A DNA stretch of 64,000 bases from Paraniabella ginsengisoli (GTDB taxonomy: Bacteria; Bacteroidota; Bacteroidia; Chitinophagales; Chitinophagaceae), in the NCBI RefSeq assembly GCF_022513635.1, contig NZ_JAKWBL010000001.1, forward strand, positions 1,488,001-1,552,000. The letters are read 5' to 3'. Below, in pieces: positions 31,389 to 42,721 of the stretch. The position numbers were made by a program, and so were the translations under genes. Under the pieces are notes generated by a model. It made no database searches, was not told the origin of the DNA, and saw only the letters and a list, made by a program, of their open reading frames with translations. Numbering within the stretch: position 1 is the first letter of the stretch; each line of letters opens with the position of its first letter.

Positions 31389-32716
31389 TTAAGCGTTTCG
31401 CTTCAACATTTTTTTTAGAAACTCAGGATAAAATGCTACAGCATAGATCCAGGGATGTAGGAAGTTAACATTAAAGTATTTTTTAAGAACAGACCTGGTT
31501 ATAAAAAACATAATAATGCTTACAAAAACTGTGGCATAAGCTGCACCCATAATACCCCAGTGTTTAATAAAGACCAGGTTTGAGAGAAACACCAGTACGG
31601 CTGTTAAAACAACCATATAAAAATTAATCCGGGTTCGTCCAGATGACGCCAACACAATTCCTGATTGCCTGACGTAAGGAGCAAAAAGGCTATTTACCAG
31701 GATGATTCTCAGAAGAGGTACAAATTCCTGATATTTTGCACTGGCGATAATCAACATCACATAGTCCGCGAAAATAAAAAGGAATAAGGCACTTGGTACA
31801 AGCACTGCTAATATTACGCCAACAGATCTTTCGTATATGTACTTAATTGATGAGTCTCCGTCTTCTTCATATCGTTTTGAGCTTTGAGGAAATACAATCG
31901 TAGACATTGAATTGATCGGGATATCTGTAAGATTAGTTATACGCATTGCTACGTTAAAAATACCACTTGCGGAGGTTGAAAGCATTGAGCCTAACATCAT
32001 TTGATCGATAGATCCTGACAGCATAGTACTCAACCATATTGCAAAACTGTATTTACCAAAATTGAATATCTTCTTGATCCAAATGAAGTCTATAACTTTT
32101 GAAAAACGAACATACCGATAAGTGAACAAAAATGAAATACACGTTGCCGCTAAAACGCCGACTATAGTTACAAGCGTTAAATCTATAAGGTGTATAGGTT
32201 GTTCATGCAGATAATGATATAAAATATAAAAGAAAGGAACTGTTTGCTTTGCAATAGCACTAAACGAAGTTCCTTTGAATTGTAAATGAGCCTGCTCTAT
32301 ACAATTAAGTTCAGAGAGAATGCCGGATATAATAAAAGTTGCTGTATAAAGATTAAGCATCTGCGGCAAAACGTCTGAACTCCATAATTCGCCTGCCAGC
32401 GGAGAAAGTATTAAAAATAAAATTGCAAGAATGCTAGCCATGCATACATTGAGAGCAAACGCAGCAGTAACGATCTTTTTTTATCATTAAAGTTAGCTCC
32501 TGATAAATATTTAATAGTTGCTTCTTGTGTGAGGCCGTTTTTGGAGAGCTCTACAACAGTTATTATACTTATAAAAATGATCCATGTACCATAATCGTCT
32601 GGCGAAAGCAAACGAATAAGCATGTAAAAGTTGAGGAAGCCAAGTACTAAACTGCTACTATTTTGGAAAATAGTGATAGCAGCATTTTTAAGCCAATAAT
32701 TACTTTTCTTAGACAT
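31389..32716 (-). CDS. Wzx-like oligosaccharide flippase (MATE/MOP superfamily)
   Basis: The T7 run at 32476-32482 lacks one base; with it the gene encodes 442 residues with about twelve to fourteen membrane helices. The N-terminus (NAAITIFQNSSSLVLGFLNFYMLIRLLSPDDYG) is the standard opening of polysaccharide flippases, and NVAMRITNLTDIPINSMSTI is typical of the central part. It moves lipid-linked repeat units across the inner membrane. It is transcribed toward the GMC gene, with the convergent stops only 15 bases apart, and is followed upstream by a methyltransferase gene on the same strand (30-base gap). Confidence 0.83.
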
Positions 32717-32746
32717 ATTTGTATAAACTCTCAGTAAGAAGTCTGT

Positions 32747-33478
32747 CTATTTTTTTACAATTCTTGACCTGATCACACTCTTAGTAATATCTTTAAATGC
32801 AATAGTTGCTTCTTTCAGTTCTTGAAACATTGTCCTTTTAGGAAAGAAGTCATTTTGCCAATCTGATTGCCAGGAACCTTTAAAAAATTTTCTAACTTCC
32901 GGATCCTGTGATTCTACTTCATATTCGAAATCATTTTCCCATTCTATTCTTACGGTAATCAAATTTGGATGAGTTCTTTCTAATATTTTAAATCCAATAC
33001 TATGAGTGGGTAAATAATCCTGGATAAGTTCAGTCATATTATAACCGAACGTAAAACCAAGCGTCTCTTTGTCTAAAAGATGCAGTGTATTATTTATTTC
33101 GTGTAAAATCCACTTGTGTGATTCTCTTGGGAATAAATATTCACCGATCAAAGAAGGTGTTTCTATATACCCCTTTTTACCAACTCTGAACAGCTCAGCT
33201 AAAAACTGATGCGGATTTTCTACGTGTTCCAAAACCTGGCAACAAATAACATAGTCAAACTCATTATCAGAAAACGGAAGATTTTCTCCATCTGCATTTA
33301 TGAATTCCTGCTTTTTTAAAACTTTAATGTCACCGCTTCGGTGATAGTTTGTATTAGTGTATTTATCAACGACAACGTTAGCCCTGGGATGTGGGTTATG
33401 TCCTCCGCCAACATCTAAAACTTTATAGTGGGAGGGGATTCTTAGATCAAATCGGCTTTTGGGATTGCGTACTTTCAT
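32747..33478 (-). CDS. Class I SAM-dependent methyltransferase
   Basis: 243 residues. The SAM-binding motif I is VLDVGGGHNPHP (about 19-30), motif II VVVDKY, and the DYVICCQVLEHVENP post-motif is of the Methyltransf_11 type. The C-terminal 100 residues are family-specific (HKWILHEINNTLHLL) and give no substrate. Because it is in one unit with the flippase gene, it probably methylates a sugar of the repeat unit or caps the chain. Translation starts at 33478, with the hairpin at 33565-33597 upstream. Confidence 0.8.
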   Translation of the reverse strand: MKVRNPKSRFDLRIPSHYKVLDVGGGHNPHPRANVVVDKYTNTNYHRSGDIKVLKKQEFINADGENLPFSDNEFDYVICCQVLEHVENPHQFLAELFRVGKKGYIETPSLIGEYLFPRESHKWILHEINNTLHLLDKETLGFTFGYNMTELIQDYLPTHSIGFKILERTHPNLITVRIEWENDFEYEVESQDPEVRKFFKGSWQSDWQNDFFPKRTMFQELKEATIAFKDITKSVIRSRIVKK

Positions 33479-33564
33479 TTGCTTTGGCTGTTTTTGGTAA
33501 TAAGGACAATTTAACGGTGAAAATACATCAAAACCAATTATAAATTACAACATCGATTAACTTT

Positions 33565-33597
33565 AAAGAGTTATTTTGACAGGCAAAATAACTCTTT
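33565..33597. terminator. Strong inverted repeat, probable terminator of the beta-helix gene
   Basis: A perfect 14-base-pair stem (arms 33565-33578 and 33584-33597) with a 5-base loop lies between the beta-helix gene stop and the methyltransferase start. It separates the two leftward units. No long T tract follows on either strand, so termination strength is uncertain. Confidence 0.6.
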
Positions 33598-33716
33598 ACT
33601 GATTTACGGTAATATTTTTTAATAGTGGAATGACCGGAATAATCTTTTGCGAACTTTACCTGCTATTTCCGTAATAACATTTACTATTACTTGTAGAGTA
33701 AAAGAAGCCAAACTGT

Positions 33717-35066
33717 TTATTTTGCTCCTGCACCGGCTATTTTGCTTACAAAGTTTATGAGATCTCCAACAGCTTCTAAGTATGAATTTTTATAGATGTT
33801 ATTTGCACCAACCTTGGCCTTTGTTTCCCCTTGAGCGTTGATCAAGAGACCGCCGTCAAGTTCAAAACCAAGGTTATTGTAAAAGTCAATAACCCCGTCG
33901 GTTGTATATGTATCCAGAACCCTTCCCGGGAATCGGGATTTTCCTGTATTCATTCGGCCAACTGTATTATTATATACAGCAGCGTTTGCCGGCTTGTACA
34001 CCGAACTTGCGCGAATGTATGGTTGCGCTCCTAACTCAAATGCGCTGTATTGAGAGCTGTTATATACAACGTTATCATGAATTTCGACACGACCACTTTT
34101 AGTAATACTGTAAGGCCATGAACGTATGGCATTTCCCTGGTGGTTAGTTACCTTATTGTGGTAGAATTTGCCATTACCTCTAACGAAAAAAATGCCGTTA
34201 TGGTTTGTGTTATTACTATTCACATTATTGACATAGTTGTCATGTATATCAAAATCTTCAACATTTCCAACCGAAACAACAGACCCTGGGCTAGGTGAAT
34301 TTATGCAGGTAAGATTTGCAATTTCCAATTTTCTTATTAGGCCAATAAAACTATTGGATGACACATCACCACCAAGATAAATTAAAGGGCCAACGTTATC
34401 GGCATCTATATTTAAAAAAGCAAGATTGGAAACAAAAGAATTGGCCTCGCCAGTATAAACCTTCGAGTTTAAATCGACGTAACTGATAACGTAATCACTC
34501 ACATTCTTAAACAGCATATTCTGTAAAGTAAAATTGTTGATGGATCCGGATAGCATAATAGCACGATAAGTACTATTGGTGAATGCAAATCCTCTGCCGC
34601 TAGAAGATTGACCAGCTCCAGAAATGGTTACATTATTTAAATTAGAAAGTGATAAAATTTTGCCGCCGGTAAAAGCCACGAGTCCATCGTTAATAAACGT
34701 TACCCTTGCTCCATTCGTAGGCACTGATACATTTCTGATCGTAATGCTATTATACGAGCCTCCTTTTATTTTAACTAAATCACCATTTTTAAAAGTAACT
34801 TTCGTTCCATTTATAGTGAGGTTGTTACCATCGATAGTTAGGTTTCCGGATCCTGATCCCAATTGTAAAATCCGGCCACTAGATGGTGGTGGTTTAATCG
34901 TATCTTTTATGGTGGTATCCTTAACAATAGTTGTATCAGATCCGCTACCTGGATTATCCGGATCTGGAACGAGGGGTAAACTACCTTTTGTACAGGATGA
35001 TGTAAAACTTAACGTAATAATTGTTATGAAAATACAAAACAAAGAGGGGGCTAACACTTTGCGCAT
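33717..35066 (-). CDS. Right-handed parallel beta-helix lipoprotein
   Basis: 449 residues with a lipoprotein signal (TLSFTSSC) followed by a Pro/Asp/Thr-rich spacer (DTTIVKDTTIKDT). From about residue 65 the sequence is a ladder of beta-helix turns, with NLTIDGNNLTINGT, NNVTISGAGQSS, EDFDIHDNYVNN and RVEIHDNVVYN typical of pectate-lyase-like/Beta_helix repeats. Proteins of this shape bind or cleave acidic polysaccharides, often as lyases or epimerases. It is presumably anchored to the outer membrane. Catalytic residues cannot be assigned. With the glycoside hydrolase next to it, it may process the exopolysaccharide. Confidence 0.72.
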   Translation of the reverse strand: MRKVLAPSLFCIFITIITLSFTSSCTKGSLPLVPDPDNPGSGSDTTIVKDTTIKDTIKPPPSSGRILQLGSGSGNLTIDGNNLTINGTKVTFKNGDLVKIKGGSYNSITIRNVSVPTNGARVTFINDGLVAFTGGKILSLSNLNNVTISGAGQSSSGRGFAFTNSTYRAIMLSGSINNFTLQNMLFKNVSDYVISYVDLNSKVYTGEANSFVSNLAFLNIDADNVGPLIYLGGDVSSNSFIGLIRKLEIANLTCINSPSPGSVVSVGNVEDFDIHDNYVNNVNSNNTNHNGIFFVRGNGKFYHNKVTNHQGNAIRSWPYSITKSGRVEIHDNVVYNSSQYSAFELGAQPYIRASSVYKPANAAVYNNTVGRMNTGKSRFPGRVLDTYTTDGVIDFYNNLGFELDGGLLINAQGETKAKVGANNIYKNSYLEAVGDLINFVSKIAGAGAK

Positions 35067-35246
35067 ACGAGGGCTGTTTGAATAATTTAAAAAATAATAA
35101 TAATACGAGGGTTAAAGTACTTGAAATCAAATATTAGTATGATTTATAAACTAAAATTCAAAACTTTAGGAAGCAACAAATAATATGCCATACAATTTTA
35201 TAATATGACAGTGGTTTGTATTATTATGTTAAAGTAGGTAAATTAT

Positions 35247-36837
35247 TTATTCGTTAACAACTAAAAATATGGGCCTTTCGGTTACATCAAGTTTGACTAA
35301 ACCGTTATTTATGGGGACTTCCTTTTCTTCACCGTTTATGCTTGAGTTTTCAAGATTGACAACACGAGCTTCTTTTATAGTAGATGATAATTGTATTGGT
35401 AAAGAGTTGACTTTTAAATTTTTACTGGTTCTTGCCCAGACAGCATAAACCGTTTTTGATGAGGAAATATCTTTGAATTTATATATTGACACGTCCGAAT
35501 TAGAACTTTTTTGTTCTCCTGCATACCGCATATTTTTTAGAACATTTTTTAAAGTATAAATGTAATACCAGGATTTTTTGGGAGTAAAATCTCCTTTTGG
35601 CCCCATCAACCCACAAGTTGAAAACCAGGTTTTGTCATTGGGATCTACATCTCTTGACATATACATTTGAGCACGGTCTACCCGCCGCAGCAAATTCTAA
35701 ATAGGCTCTAACCAACCAGATAGCTTGTATTTCATAAACATCCATAGATTCAATCTTTGGTGGGCTAAGAACAGACTCCGGATTAGTGTCCCAACCAAAC
35801 TCAGAAACCCATACTTCGGTTCCGGGAAGGTTTTCGTTCCTGTATTTAACAATTTCTGTAAGCATCCTTTTAAATCCTGCTGCCTCAGGACTAACAGCCG
35901 GCCCGCCGCCTTGCCAACTCACGCCATCTTTAAAAGCATATACATGAAAATTTAAAGCGTCTGCAGCAAATTTTTTATCACTTCTATTGGCTTCAAACCA
36001 TAACTTCATTTTTTTGATATAATTGATATCGAAACTGGCTAACCCGCCCATTACCAGCTTCATTGAAGAGTCTGCATTTTTAATTCCGTACTTTTTGCCA
36101 TACTTGTTCATAGTGCCAACATGGCCATCATAATCAGCGCTGGCCATTGCGGCGTATTCTTCCGGACTAAAATAAGCATCTTTTCCCTCCCATGTTTTAT
36201 CCTGCTCGTTCCAGTCTTCCATATATTTAATTAAGCCGAGACCTGATCGCTTTTCTTGATTCGATGCCAAGGCTAGCAGTTTTTCATCTATTTTCACCGA
36301 CCCGTATCTGGCCGCAAACTGATACATATGAAAAGCCTTAGTATGATAAGATGTGGGAGCGGTAGTGCTTAAACCAGGTGCATCTATTGGTTTATTTTGC
36401 GCAGGAAAATTAGTACTTCCTTGTAGCCAATTTACGCCCCCTTGAATACAGGGAGAAACATTCACTCCTTCTTTACTAAGATTGGTGTAAAATTCATCAA
36501 AGCTCCAACCAGGATAACTTGGCGCGAACTGAATTTGATTATTCGGAAAGCCGGGATAGGTAGGAGCGCCGTCACCTTCATCCCAATTCCAGTTATGATA
36601 TTCTCTTATAAAGCCAACCGCTTTCAGTTTATCAATAGGGTCATCAATGAAAGCATTAGCGCCTATAAATTGATCCATTGTTATTAGATTGGTAGGATCT
36701 ACAATAGGTCCAGGAGGATTTATAGGATTATTATTTGGAGGATCGTTCTGAATATCAGAATCATTTTTGGTGTTGCAAAAAGACAACACAAAGCACAATG
36801 CTATTAAAAAGGGCATAGAGTTCTTTTTAAGTGCCAT
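35247..36837 (-). CDS. Glycoside hydrolase lipoprotein, clan GH-A-like TIM barrel
   Basis: About 530 residues with a lipoprotein signal (ALCFVLSFC) and a low-complexity Asn/Pro spacer (NDPPNNNPINPPGP). The barrel has an EDWNEQDKTW motif (acid/base Glu in a W-N-E context, about residue 211) and VWVSEFGWDTN (nucleophile Glu about 345), as in clan GH-A enzymes. A C-terminal beta domain carries no known name. A frame change lies near 35686, where either two bases are missing or one is extra. It probably acts on the polysaccharide made by this locus, for example by trimming or releasing it; the family number is not assignable by eye. Confidence 0.68.
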
Positions 36838-36993
36838 GGTTTGGGGCGGCTTGTTTTGGGATATAAGTAATATAATACTTTAACAAAGATATTATTTGGG
36901 AATGTAGATTTGGGCACTTGTAAAAGCGAAAATGACTAAATCATCATAAATAACGTTTTATTATCATTTATGCAATAATTATTTAATGTTCTC

Positions 36994-37901
36994 TTACTTG
37001 CTAATATATTCAACTGGACAGGCTTTTAGCATTCGATTTTTGCCTTGCATATCCATCTTTAAAATGGAGGTATAACCACAATCTTCAAATAATTGTTTTG
37101 TATCATTTCCCAATCCCTCATAAACCTCAACGTATAATTTTCCTTCAGGTTTCAATATTGTCTTTGCGCAGTTGGCGATGGCTGAATAGAAAATTAAGGG
37201 CTCATTATCGGCTACAAATAAGGCTTCATGCGGCTCGTACTGTAATACATTATGATGCATACTTACTTTATCCTGCTGTGGAATGTAAGGTGGATTGCTG
37301 ACAATGATATCAACCTCTGGGATTTGTGACCAAGTACTTTTATCTAAAAAGTCCAGATTGAGAAAAGTTATCTCAGTTTTGTGTTTACGTGCATTCTTTT
37401 GTGCAATATTTAAGGCAGCTTTGCTGATGTCACAAGAAATAATATCAGCAAAGGGAAGTTTTCTTTTAAGATAATAGGTATACAGCCGCTCCCGCAACCA
37501 ACATCCAGAATGGTCAATTGTTGTTGATTTGATTGTTCTTTTATAATCCAATCCACTAACTCTTCCGTTTCCGGTCTGGGTATCAACACATTTTTGTCAA
37601 CATAGAATGGAATATCATAAAACCAGGCTTCATTTAAAATGTATTGAATGGGTTCATTATTTTGAAGGCGTTTTTTAATATCATTCAACATCTGGTAAAG
37701 GCAGCCATCAGGCGAGAATTTTACTGACCTATCCAGCTTTAAATTGATACCTGTAAGGTTTTCGATAACCAGCTCAAATATATTTGCAGCTTCACTGGCT
37801 TCATATACGTCATTTAAGCCATTTATAAAATCTTCCTGTATTTTCTGTAACGACATAATATAATTTGGATCTATTTCTTTCCAGAAGAAATTCCGAATCA
37901 A
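36994..37901 (-). CDS. prmC: Peptide chain release factor N5-glutamine methyltransferase
   Basis: The frame changes at the T4 run 37464-37467; with one base added there are 302 residues (287 if the ATG at 37856 is used). Motif I is ILDVGCGSGCIPI and the hallmark VSNPPYIPQ is present; the N-terminal helical domain carries IPRPETEELVDWI. PrmC methylates the glutamine of the GGQ motif in release factors RF1/RF2 in the cytoplasm and is close to essential in many bacteria. A broken prmC is therefore improbable and supports a sequencing error. Divergently oriented to ribD. Confidence 0.86.
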
Positions 37902-38016
37902 TCAAAATTAAACAAATGATGCATTAATAACCAATAGGTCTGAATATCAGTCGTTGCTTCTCAGGCTTTGAATTCATTAATGTATTTTAAACTGCGATTC
38001 ATTTAAATTTGCAAAA

Positions 38017-39093
38017 ATGTATCAGGTTCATGAGCGTTATATGCAGCGTTGTCTGCAGTTGGCAAAACTAGCGGTAGGAAATGTAGCTCCCAATCCGATG
38101 GTTGGCGCAGTACTGGTACATGCAGATATGATCATTGGAGAAGGTTATCATCAACAATATGGTGGTGCGCATGCTGAAGTGAATTGTATTAATGATGCAC
38201 TTCAAAATCATCCTGAAAAGATTGCTTTCTCAACCTTATACGTATCGCTGGAGCCTTGCGCTCATTACGGAAAGACACCTCCTTGTGCTGATTTGATTAT
38301 ACAACACAAAATTCCGGAAGTTATAATTGGTTGCAGAGATAGCTTTGAAAAAGTAGATGGAAAGGGAATTGAAAAATTGCGTAAGGCAGGTGTTAAAGTA
38401 ACGGTTGGTGTTATGGAAGCTGATGCGGTGCAATTAAACAAGGCATTCTTTACATTTCATCAAAGTAAACGACCTTATGTTATTCTAAAATGGGCGGAGA
38501 CAGCCGACGGGTTAATTGCAGGTACAGGCAGCAATCGCTTAATGATCAGCAATGAATATTCAGCACGCGTTGTGCACAAATGGCGTAGCGAATCTGCTGC
38601 CATTATGGTTGGCGCTAACACAGCTAGTAAAGATGATCCCTTACTTGACAACAGATATTGGTTTAGTCCGTCACCTAAAAAGATAATTTTTGATCCTCAT
38701 TTGAAAGTGTCTGCAACGCTGCGTTTATTTAATGGTAATGATGTTGTAATCATACTAAATACCCAAAAAGATGCTGTTTCAAAAAATATCATCTATTTAA
38801 AGATCAATAAAGCTGATATGATACAAGATGCAATGCATCAGTTGTTTTCAATGGAAATTCAAAGCGTTTTTGTAGAAGGCGGACAGCGTCTATTACAATC
38901 TTTTATTGATGCGGAAATATGGGATGAGGCTTTTGTTATCACTAATAAAAATCTTTTTGCTTATAATGGTTTGCCTTCACCTGCTCTGGCAAATCATATC
39001 AAACTAAACGAGCAGGCTTTAATTGGCGATCAACTCATACATTTCAAAAATAAAAACAATCAGTTTGTAAATGCAGCTACCGGATTATTTTAA
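38017..39093 (+). CDS. ribD: Bifunctional riboflavin deaminase/reductase
   Basis: 358 residues. The N-terminal deaminase domain carries the zinc ligands HAEVNCI and the PCAHYGKTPPCAD motif (about 49-85). The C-terminal reductase domain starts near residue 145 (RPYVILKWAETADG) with KWRSESAAIMVGANTASKDDP and VEGGQRLLQSFI. It performs deamination and ribityl side-chain reduction in riboflavin synthesis. The next gene begins 23 bases before this one ends. A TAAATTTG element (38004-38011), the Bacteroidota minus-7 consensus, lies directly in front of the start, which would make the mRNA almost leaderless. Confidence 0.93.
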   Translation: MYQVHERYMQRCLQLAKLAVGNVAPNPMVGAVLVHADMIIGEGYHQQYGGAHAEVNCINDALQNHPEKIAFSTLYVSLEPCAHYGKTPPCADLIIQHKIPEVIIGCRDSFEKVDGKGIEKLRKAGVKVTVGVMEADAVQLNKAFFTFHQSKRPYVILKWAETADGLIAGTGSNRLMISNEYSARVVHKWRSESAAIMVGANTASKDDPLLDNRYWFSPSPKKIIFDPHLKVSATLRLFNGNDVVIILNTQKDAVSKNIIYLKINKADMIQDAMHQLFSMEIQSVFVEGGQRLLQSFIDAEIWDEAFVITNKNLFAYNGLPSPALANHIKLNEQALIGDQLIHFKNKNNQFVNAATGLF

Positions 39094-39682
39094 TACTATT
39101 AACTCAACAGGTACTGCAGAATTTAAGGATAAAGGCAGCCGGTTTGTTGCTATTGCTGTTCCTGTAAAAACAATTGCGGACTGCAAGCAAAGGATAGCGG
39201 AAGTCAAAAAGCAATATCCTAAAGCAAGCCATTATTGCTTTGCTTACAGATTAGGATTAGATAACAATCAATTTCGCGTAAGCGATGATGGTGAGCCTTC
39301 GGGATCTGCAGGCCGACCGATATTAGGACAGATCGATAGCAGAGGCGCTACAGATATATTAATTGTTGTTGTCAGGTATTTTGGCGGCACTTTATTAGGT
39401 GTTCCGGGTTTGATCAACGCATATAAGTCTGCCGCTGCAATGGTTCTACAAGTAATGCCTTTGATAAGAAAGCCTGTATTGATTCCATATCAACTACAAT
39501 TTGATTATACGCAGATGAATGATATTATGATAGCCGTAAAGCAATTTGATTGCGAGATATTGAAACAGGATATTCAACTCTTTTGTGCTATGGATATTGG
39601 CATTCCCCAATACCGGCTTGATGAAACACTTATGAAACTCGGCGACGCAAGAGATATTTCTATTAAAGCGATTAAAAAATAG
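39071..39682 (+). CDS. IMPACT family protein (YigZ-like)
   Basis: 203 residues, starting inside the end of ribD. The family core is clear: FKDKGSRFVAIAVPVKT, KASHYCFAYRLG, DDGEPSGSAGRPIL and VRYFGGTLLGVPGLINAY. The YigZ/IMPACT family has an RNase PH-like fold; the bacterial proteins have no agreed reaction, although links to ribosome or translation control have been reported for relatives. Overlap of 23 bases with ribD means the two are translated together. Confidence 0.88.
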   Translation: MQLPDYFNTINSTGTAEFKDKGSRFVAIAVPVKTIADCKQRIAEVKKQYPKASHYCFAYRLGLDNNQFRVSDDGEPSGSAGRPILGQIDSRGATDILIVVVRYFGGTLLGVPGLINAYKSAAAMVLQVMPLIRKPVLIPYQLQFDYTQMNDIMIAVKQFDCEILKQDIQLFCAMDIGIPQYRLDETLMKLGDARDISIKAIKK

Positions 39683-39859
39683 CTTCTTTTATTTCTGCAA
39701 TAATTTCATGAAAACCAGTCTGGGTCTGCATTTTAGTCATATTTAAAGTGCTGGGTCTGACATCTTTGCATTAAATACCGGCTTGGATTTTGATTTGATA
39801 AATAAGAATTGTGTTTGAAATACGCAAACATATTTTTTCAAAAAAATGAATCGATAATT

Positions 39860-42468
39860 ATGAATTTAGGAAACTTTACTATAAAAGCTGCAGAGGCATT
39901 TCAGCAGGCACAGCAAATTGCCTTTAACGCACAAAATCCAAATATTGAGACTGAACATATTCTGAAGTCCTTGCTCGAAAAGGAGGATTCTCCAATAGAT
40001 TATCTGTTGAAAAAGAATAATGTTACCATTAACTTAGTCGAAACCAAGTTGAATGAATTGCTGGCTAAATTGCCTAAGTCTTCGGGTGAGCCTGCGCAGC
40101 AAATAAGTCGGGACGCTAACAATGTTATATTAAGAGCAGGTGCAGCCTTAAAGCAATTTAATGATGAGTTTATAACACCCGAGCATTTGCTTCTTGCAAT
40201 TGTGGAAGGAAATGATGGAGCGGGTAAGTTATTAAAAGATGCTGGCTTAACTGCAAAAGGTCTTATTACTGCGATCAAGGAATTAAGACAGGGTTCAACT
40301 GTTTCATCTCAAACGCAATCTCAAGAATTTAACGCGCTGAATAAGTATGCAAAAAATTTGAATGAATTAGCACGCCAGGGCAAATTGGATCCTGTAATTG
40401 GCCGTGATGAAGAGATACGAAGAACGCTTCATATTTTAACGCGCAGAACAAAGAATAACCCTATTTTGGTAGGTGAGCCTGGTGTTGGTAAAACAGCTAT
40501 TGCAGAAGGTATTGCGCATCGTATAGTAAATGGTGATGTACCAGAAAATCTAAAATCTAAAGTAATATATGCGTTGGATATGGGTTTACTTATAGCCGGC
40601 GCTAAGTATAAAGGAGAATTTGAAGAGCGATTGAAAGGCGTGGTAAAAGAGGTAAGTGGCAGCGACGGAGAGATCATTTTATTTATTGATGAAATACATA
40701 CTTTGGTTGGCGCCGGAGGTGGTGAAGGTGCGATGGATGCGGCAAATATCTTAAAGCCAGCCCTTGCGCGTGGCGAATTGCGCGCAGTGGGTGCTACAAC
40801 TTTAAATGAGTATCAAAAATTCTTTGAAAAAGATAAAGCTTTAGAACGCCGTTTTCAAAAAGTAATGGTGGATGAGCCTTCGGTTGAAGATGCTATTTCT
40901 ATTTTGAGAGGTTTGAAGGATAAGTATGAAACGCACCATCATGTGCGGATCAAAGATGATGCGATTATTGCAGCAGTTGAGCTTTCGAGTCGCTATATTA
41001 CTGATCGCTTTTTGCCTGATAAAGCCATTGATCTGATTGATGAAAGCGCAGCCAAGTTACGTCTTGAAATGAATTCAATGCCAGAGGAATTGGATAAGCT
41101 TGATCGCCAAATTCGCCAGCTTGAGATAGAAAGAGAAGCCATCAAGCGCGAAAATGATGACGAAAAGTTGAAGCAATTGAATACTGAAATAGCCAACCTT
41201 TCGGTGGAGCGCGATACATTGAAGGCTAAATGGTCGGAAGAAAAAGAATTAGTAGAACAGATACAAAGCGCAAAAGCTGGCATTGAAACATTAAAGGTTG
41301 AAGCTGAGCAGGCGGAGCGTAACGGCGATTACGGCAAAGTGGCTGAAATACGTTATGGCAAAATAAAAGAAGAAGAAGAGCGTATCGTAAAACTTACCAA
41401 AGAGTTGCAGACAGACAGCGAGAAAAGATTGTTGAAGGAAGAAGTGGATGCAGAAGATATTGCTGAAAGCGTAGCCAAATCTACAGGGATACCGGTTAGT
41501 AAAATGCTTCAAAACGATAAAGAAAAATTATTGCAGCTTGAAGACCATCTACATGAAAGAGTAGTGGGGCAGGATGAAGCTATATCTGCTGTTGCGGATG
41601 CTATTCGCAGAAGCCGTGCTGGTTTAAGCGACCCCAGAAAACCCATAGGCTCTTTCATATTTCTCGGAACTACAGGTGTTGGAAAACTGAACTAGCAAAA
41701 GCGCTTGCCGAATATCTGTTTGATGATGAAAGCATGATGACACGCATAGATATGAGTGAGTATCAGGAAAAACATACTGTTAGCCGATTAGTTGGTGCGC
41801 CTCCCGGCTACGTAGGTTATGATGAAGGAGGCCAGCTTACAGAAGCGGTGCGCCGTAAACCTTACAGTGTGGTTTTGTTGGATGAGATTGAAAAAGCACA
41901 TCCTGATGTATGGAATGTGTTATTGCAAGTGTTAGATGACGGAAGGTTGACAGATAATAAGGGGCGTGTGGTGAATTTTAAAAATACCATTATTATCATG
42001 ACAAGTAATATTGGTAGCCATTTAATACAAGAGGCGTTTGAAGATGTGACAGAGGAAACCGTAGATGAAGCAACAGACAAAGCCAGGGTTGAAGTGATGA
42101 CACTTTTAAGAGAAACGGTAAGGCCAGAATTTCTAAACCGTGTAGACGAGATAATCATGTTTCACCCTTTATTGAAAGGCGATATCATCAGTATTATTAA
42201 AATACAACTAAACGATCTTAAAAAACAAGTGTTGCACAACAGCGGTTTACAATTAGAGTTTAGTGATTATGCGCTTGAGTTTTTGGCAGAGCAGGGTTTT
42301 GATCCGCAATTCGGTGCCCGCCCGCTTAAAAGGCTTATTCAAAAGGAAATAGTAAACAGGTTAAGTAAAAGAATATTAGCAGGTGACATTGATAGAAATA
42401 CTCCTGTTTTAATTGATGTTTTTGATAATACGGTAGTCTTTAGAAATGAAACACAAGAAAAAATGTGA
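39860..42468 (+). CDS. clpB: ATP-dependent disaggregase ClpB
   Basis: Start at ATG 39860, giving the standard N-terminus [16 protein letters not shown]. The A4 run at 41683-41686 is one base short, directly in the second Walker A ([13 protein letters not shown]); corrected length is 869 residues, normal for ClpB. NBD1 has [13 protein letters not shown] and the Walker [13 protein letters not shown], the long coiled-coil middle domain (about 410-520) distinguishes it from ClpA/ClpC, and NBD2 has [19 protein letters not shown] and the C-terminal QFGARPLKR. It rescues aggregated proteins together with DnaK. The break inside the ATP site would abolish activity, so it is best read as an assembly error. 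Confidence 0.92.
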
Positions 42469-42721
42469 TATAAATTCATGCGTTCAATTATGAGGCGCAT
42501 GAATTTCTAATATTTAGAATCTTTATTGTTAATATTTTACCTTATTATTGGTGAGTTTTCTTGCCATGTTTTTCTTTCGGTAGGAGTATCTTTTGCCGAC
42601 CGTAAAAAATTTGTAGACGTAAAAATATAATTATCCTCACCCACTCCTTATATTTGGGCAGTTTTTTGAGAAGACTGAATGGGAGGGGGAAAACATCTTG
42701 CCTAAATAAATTTTAAACATT

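Noticed and set aside
34624..35085. Rightward frame of 153 codons over the beta-helix gene
   Set aside because: It mirrors the leftward lipoprotein gene, whose signal peptide and repeat pattern are convincing.
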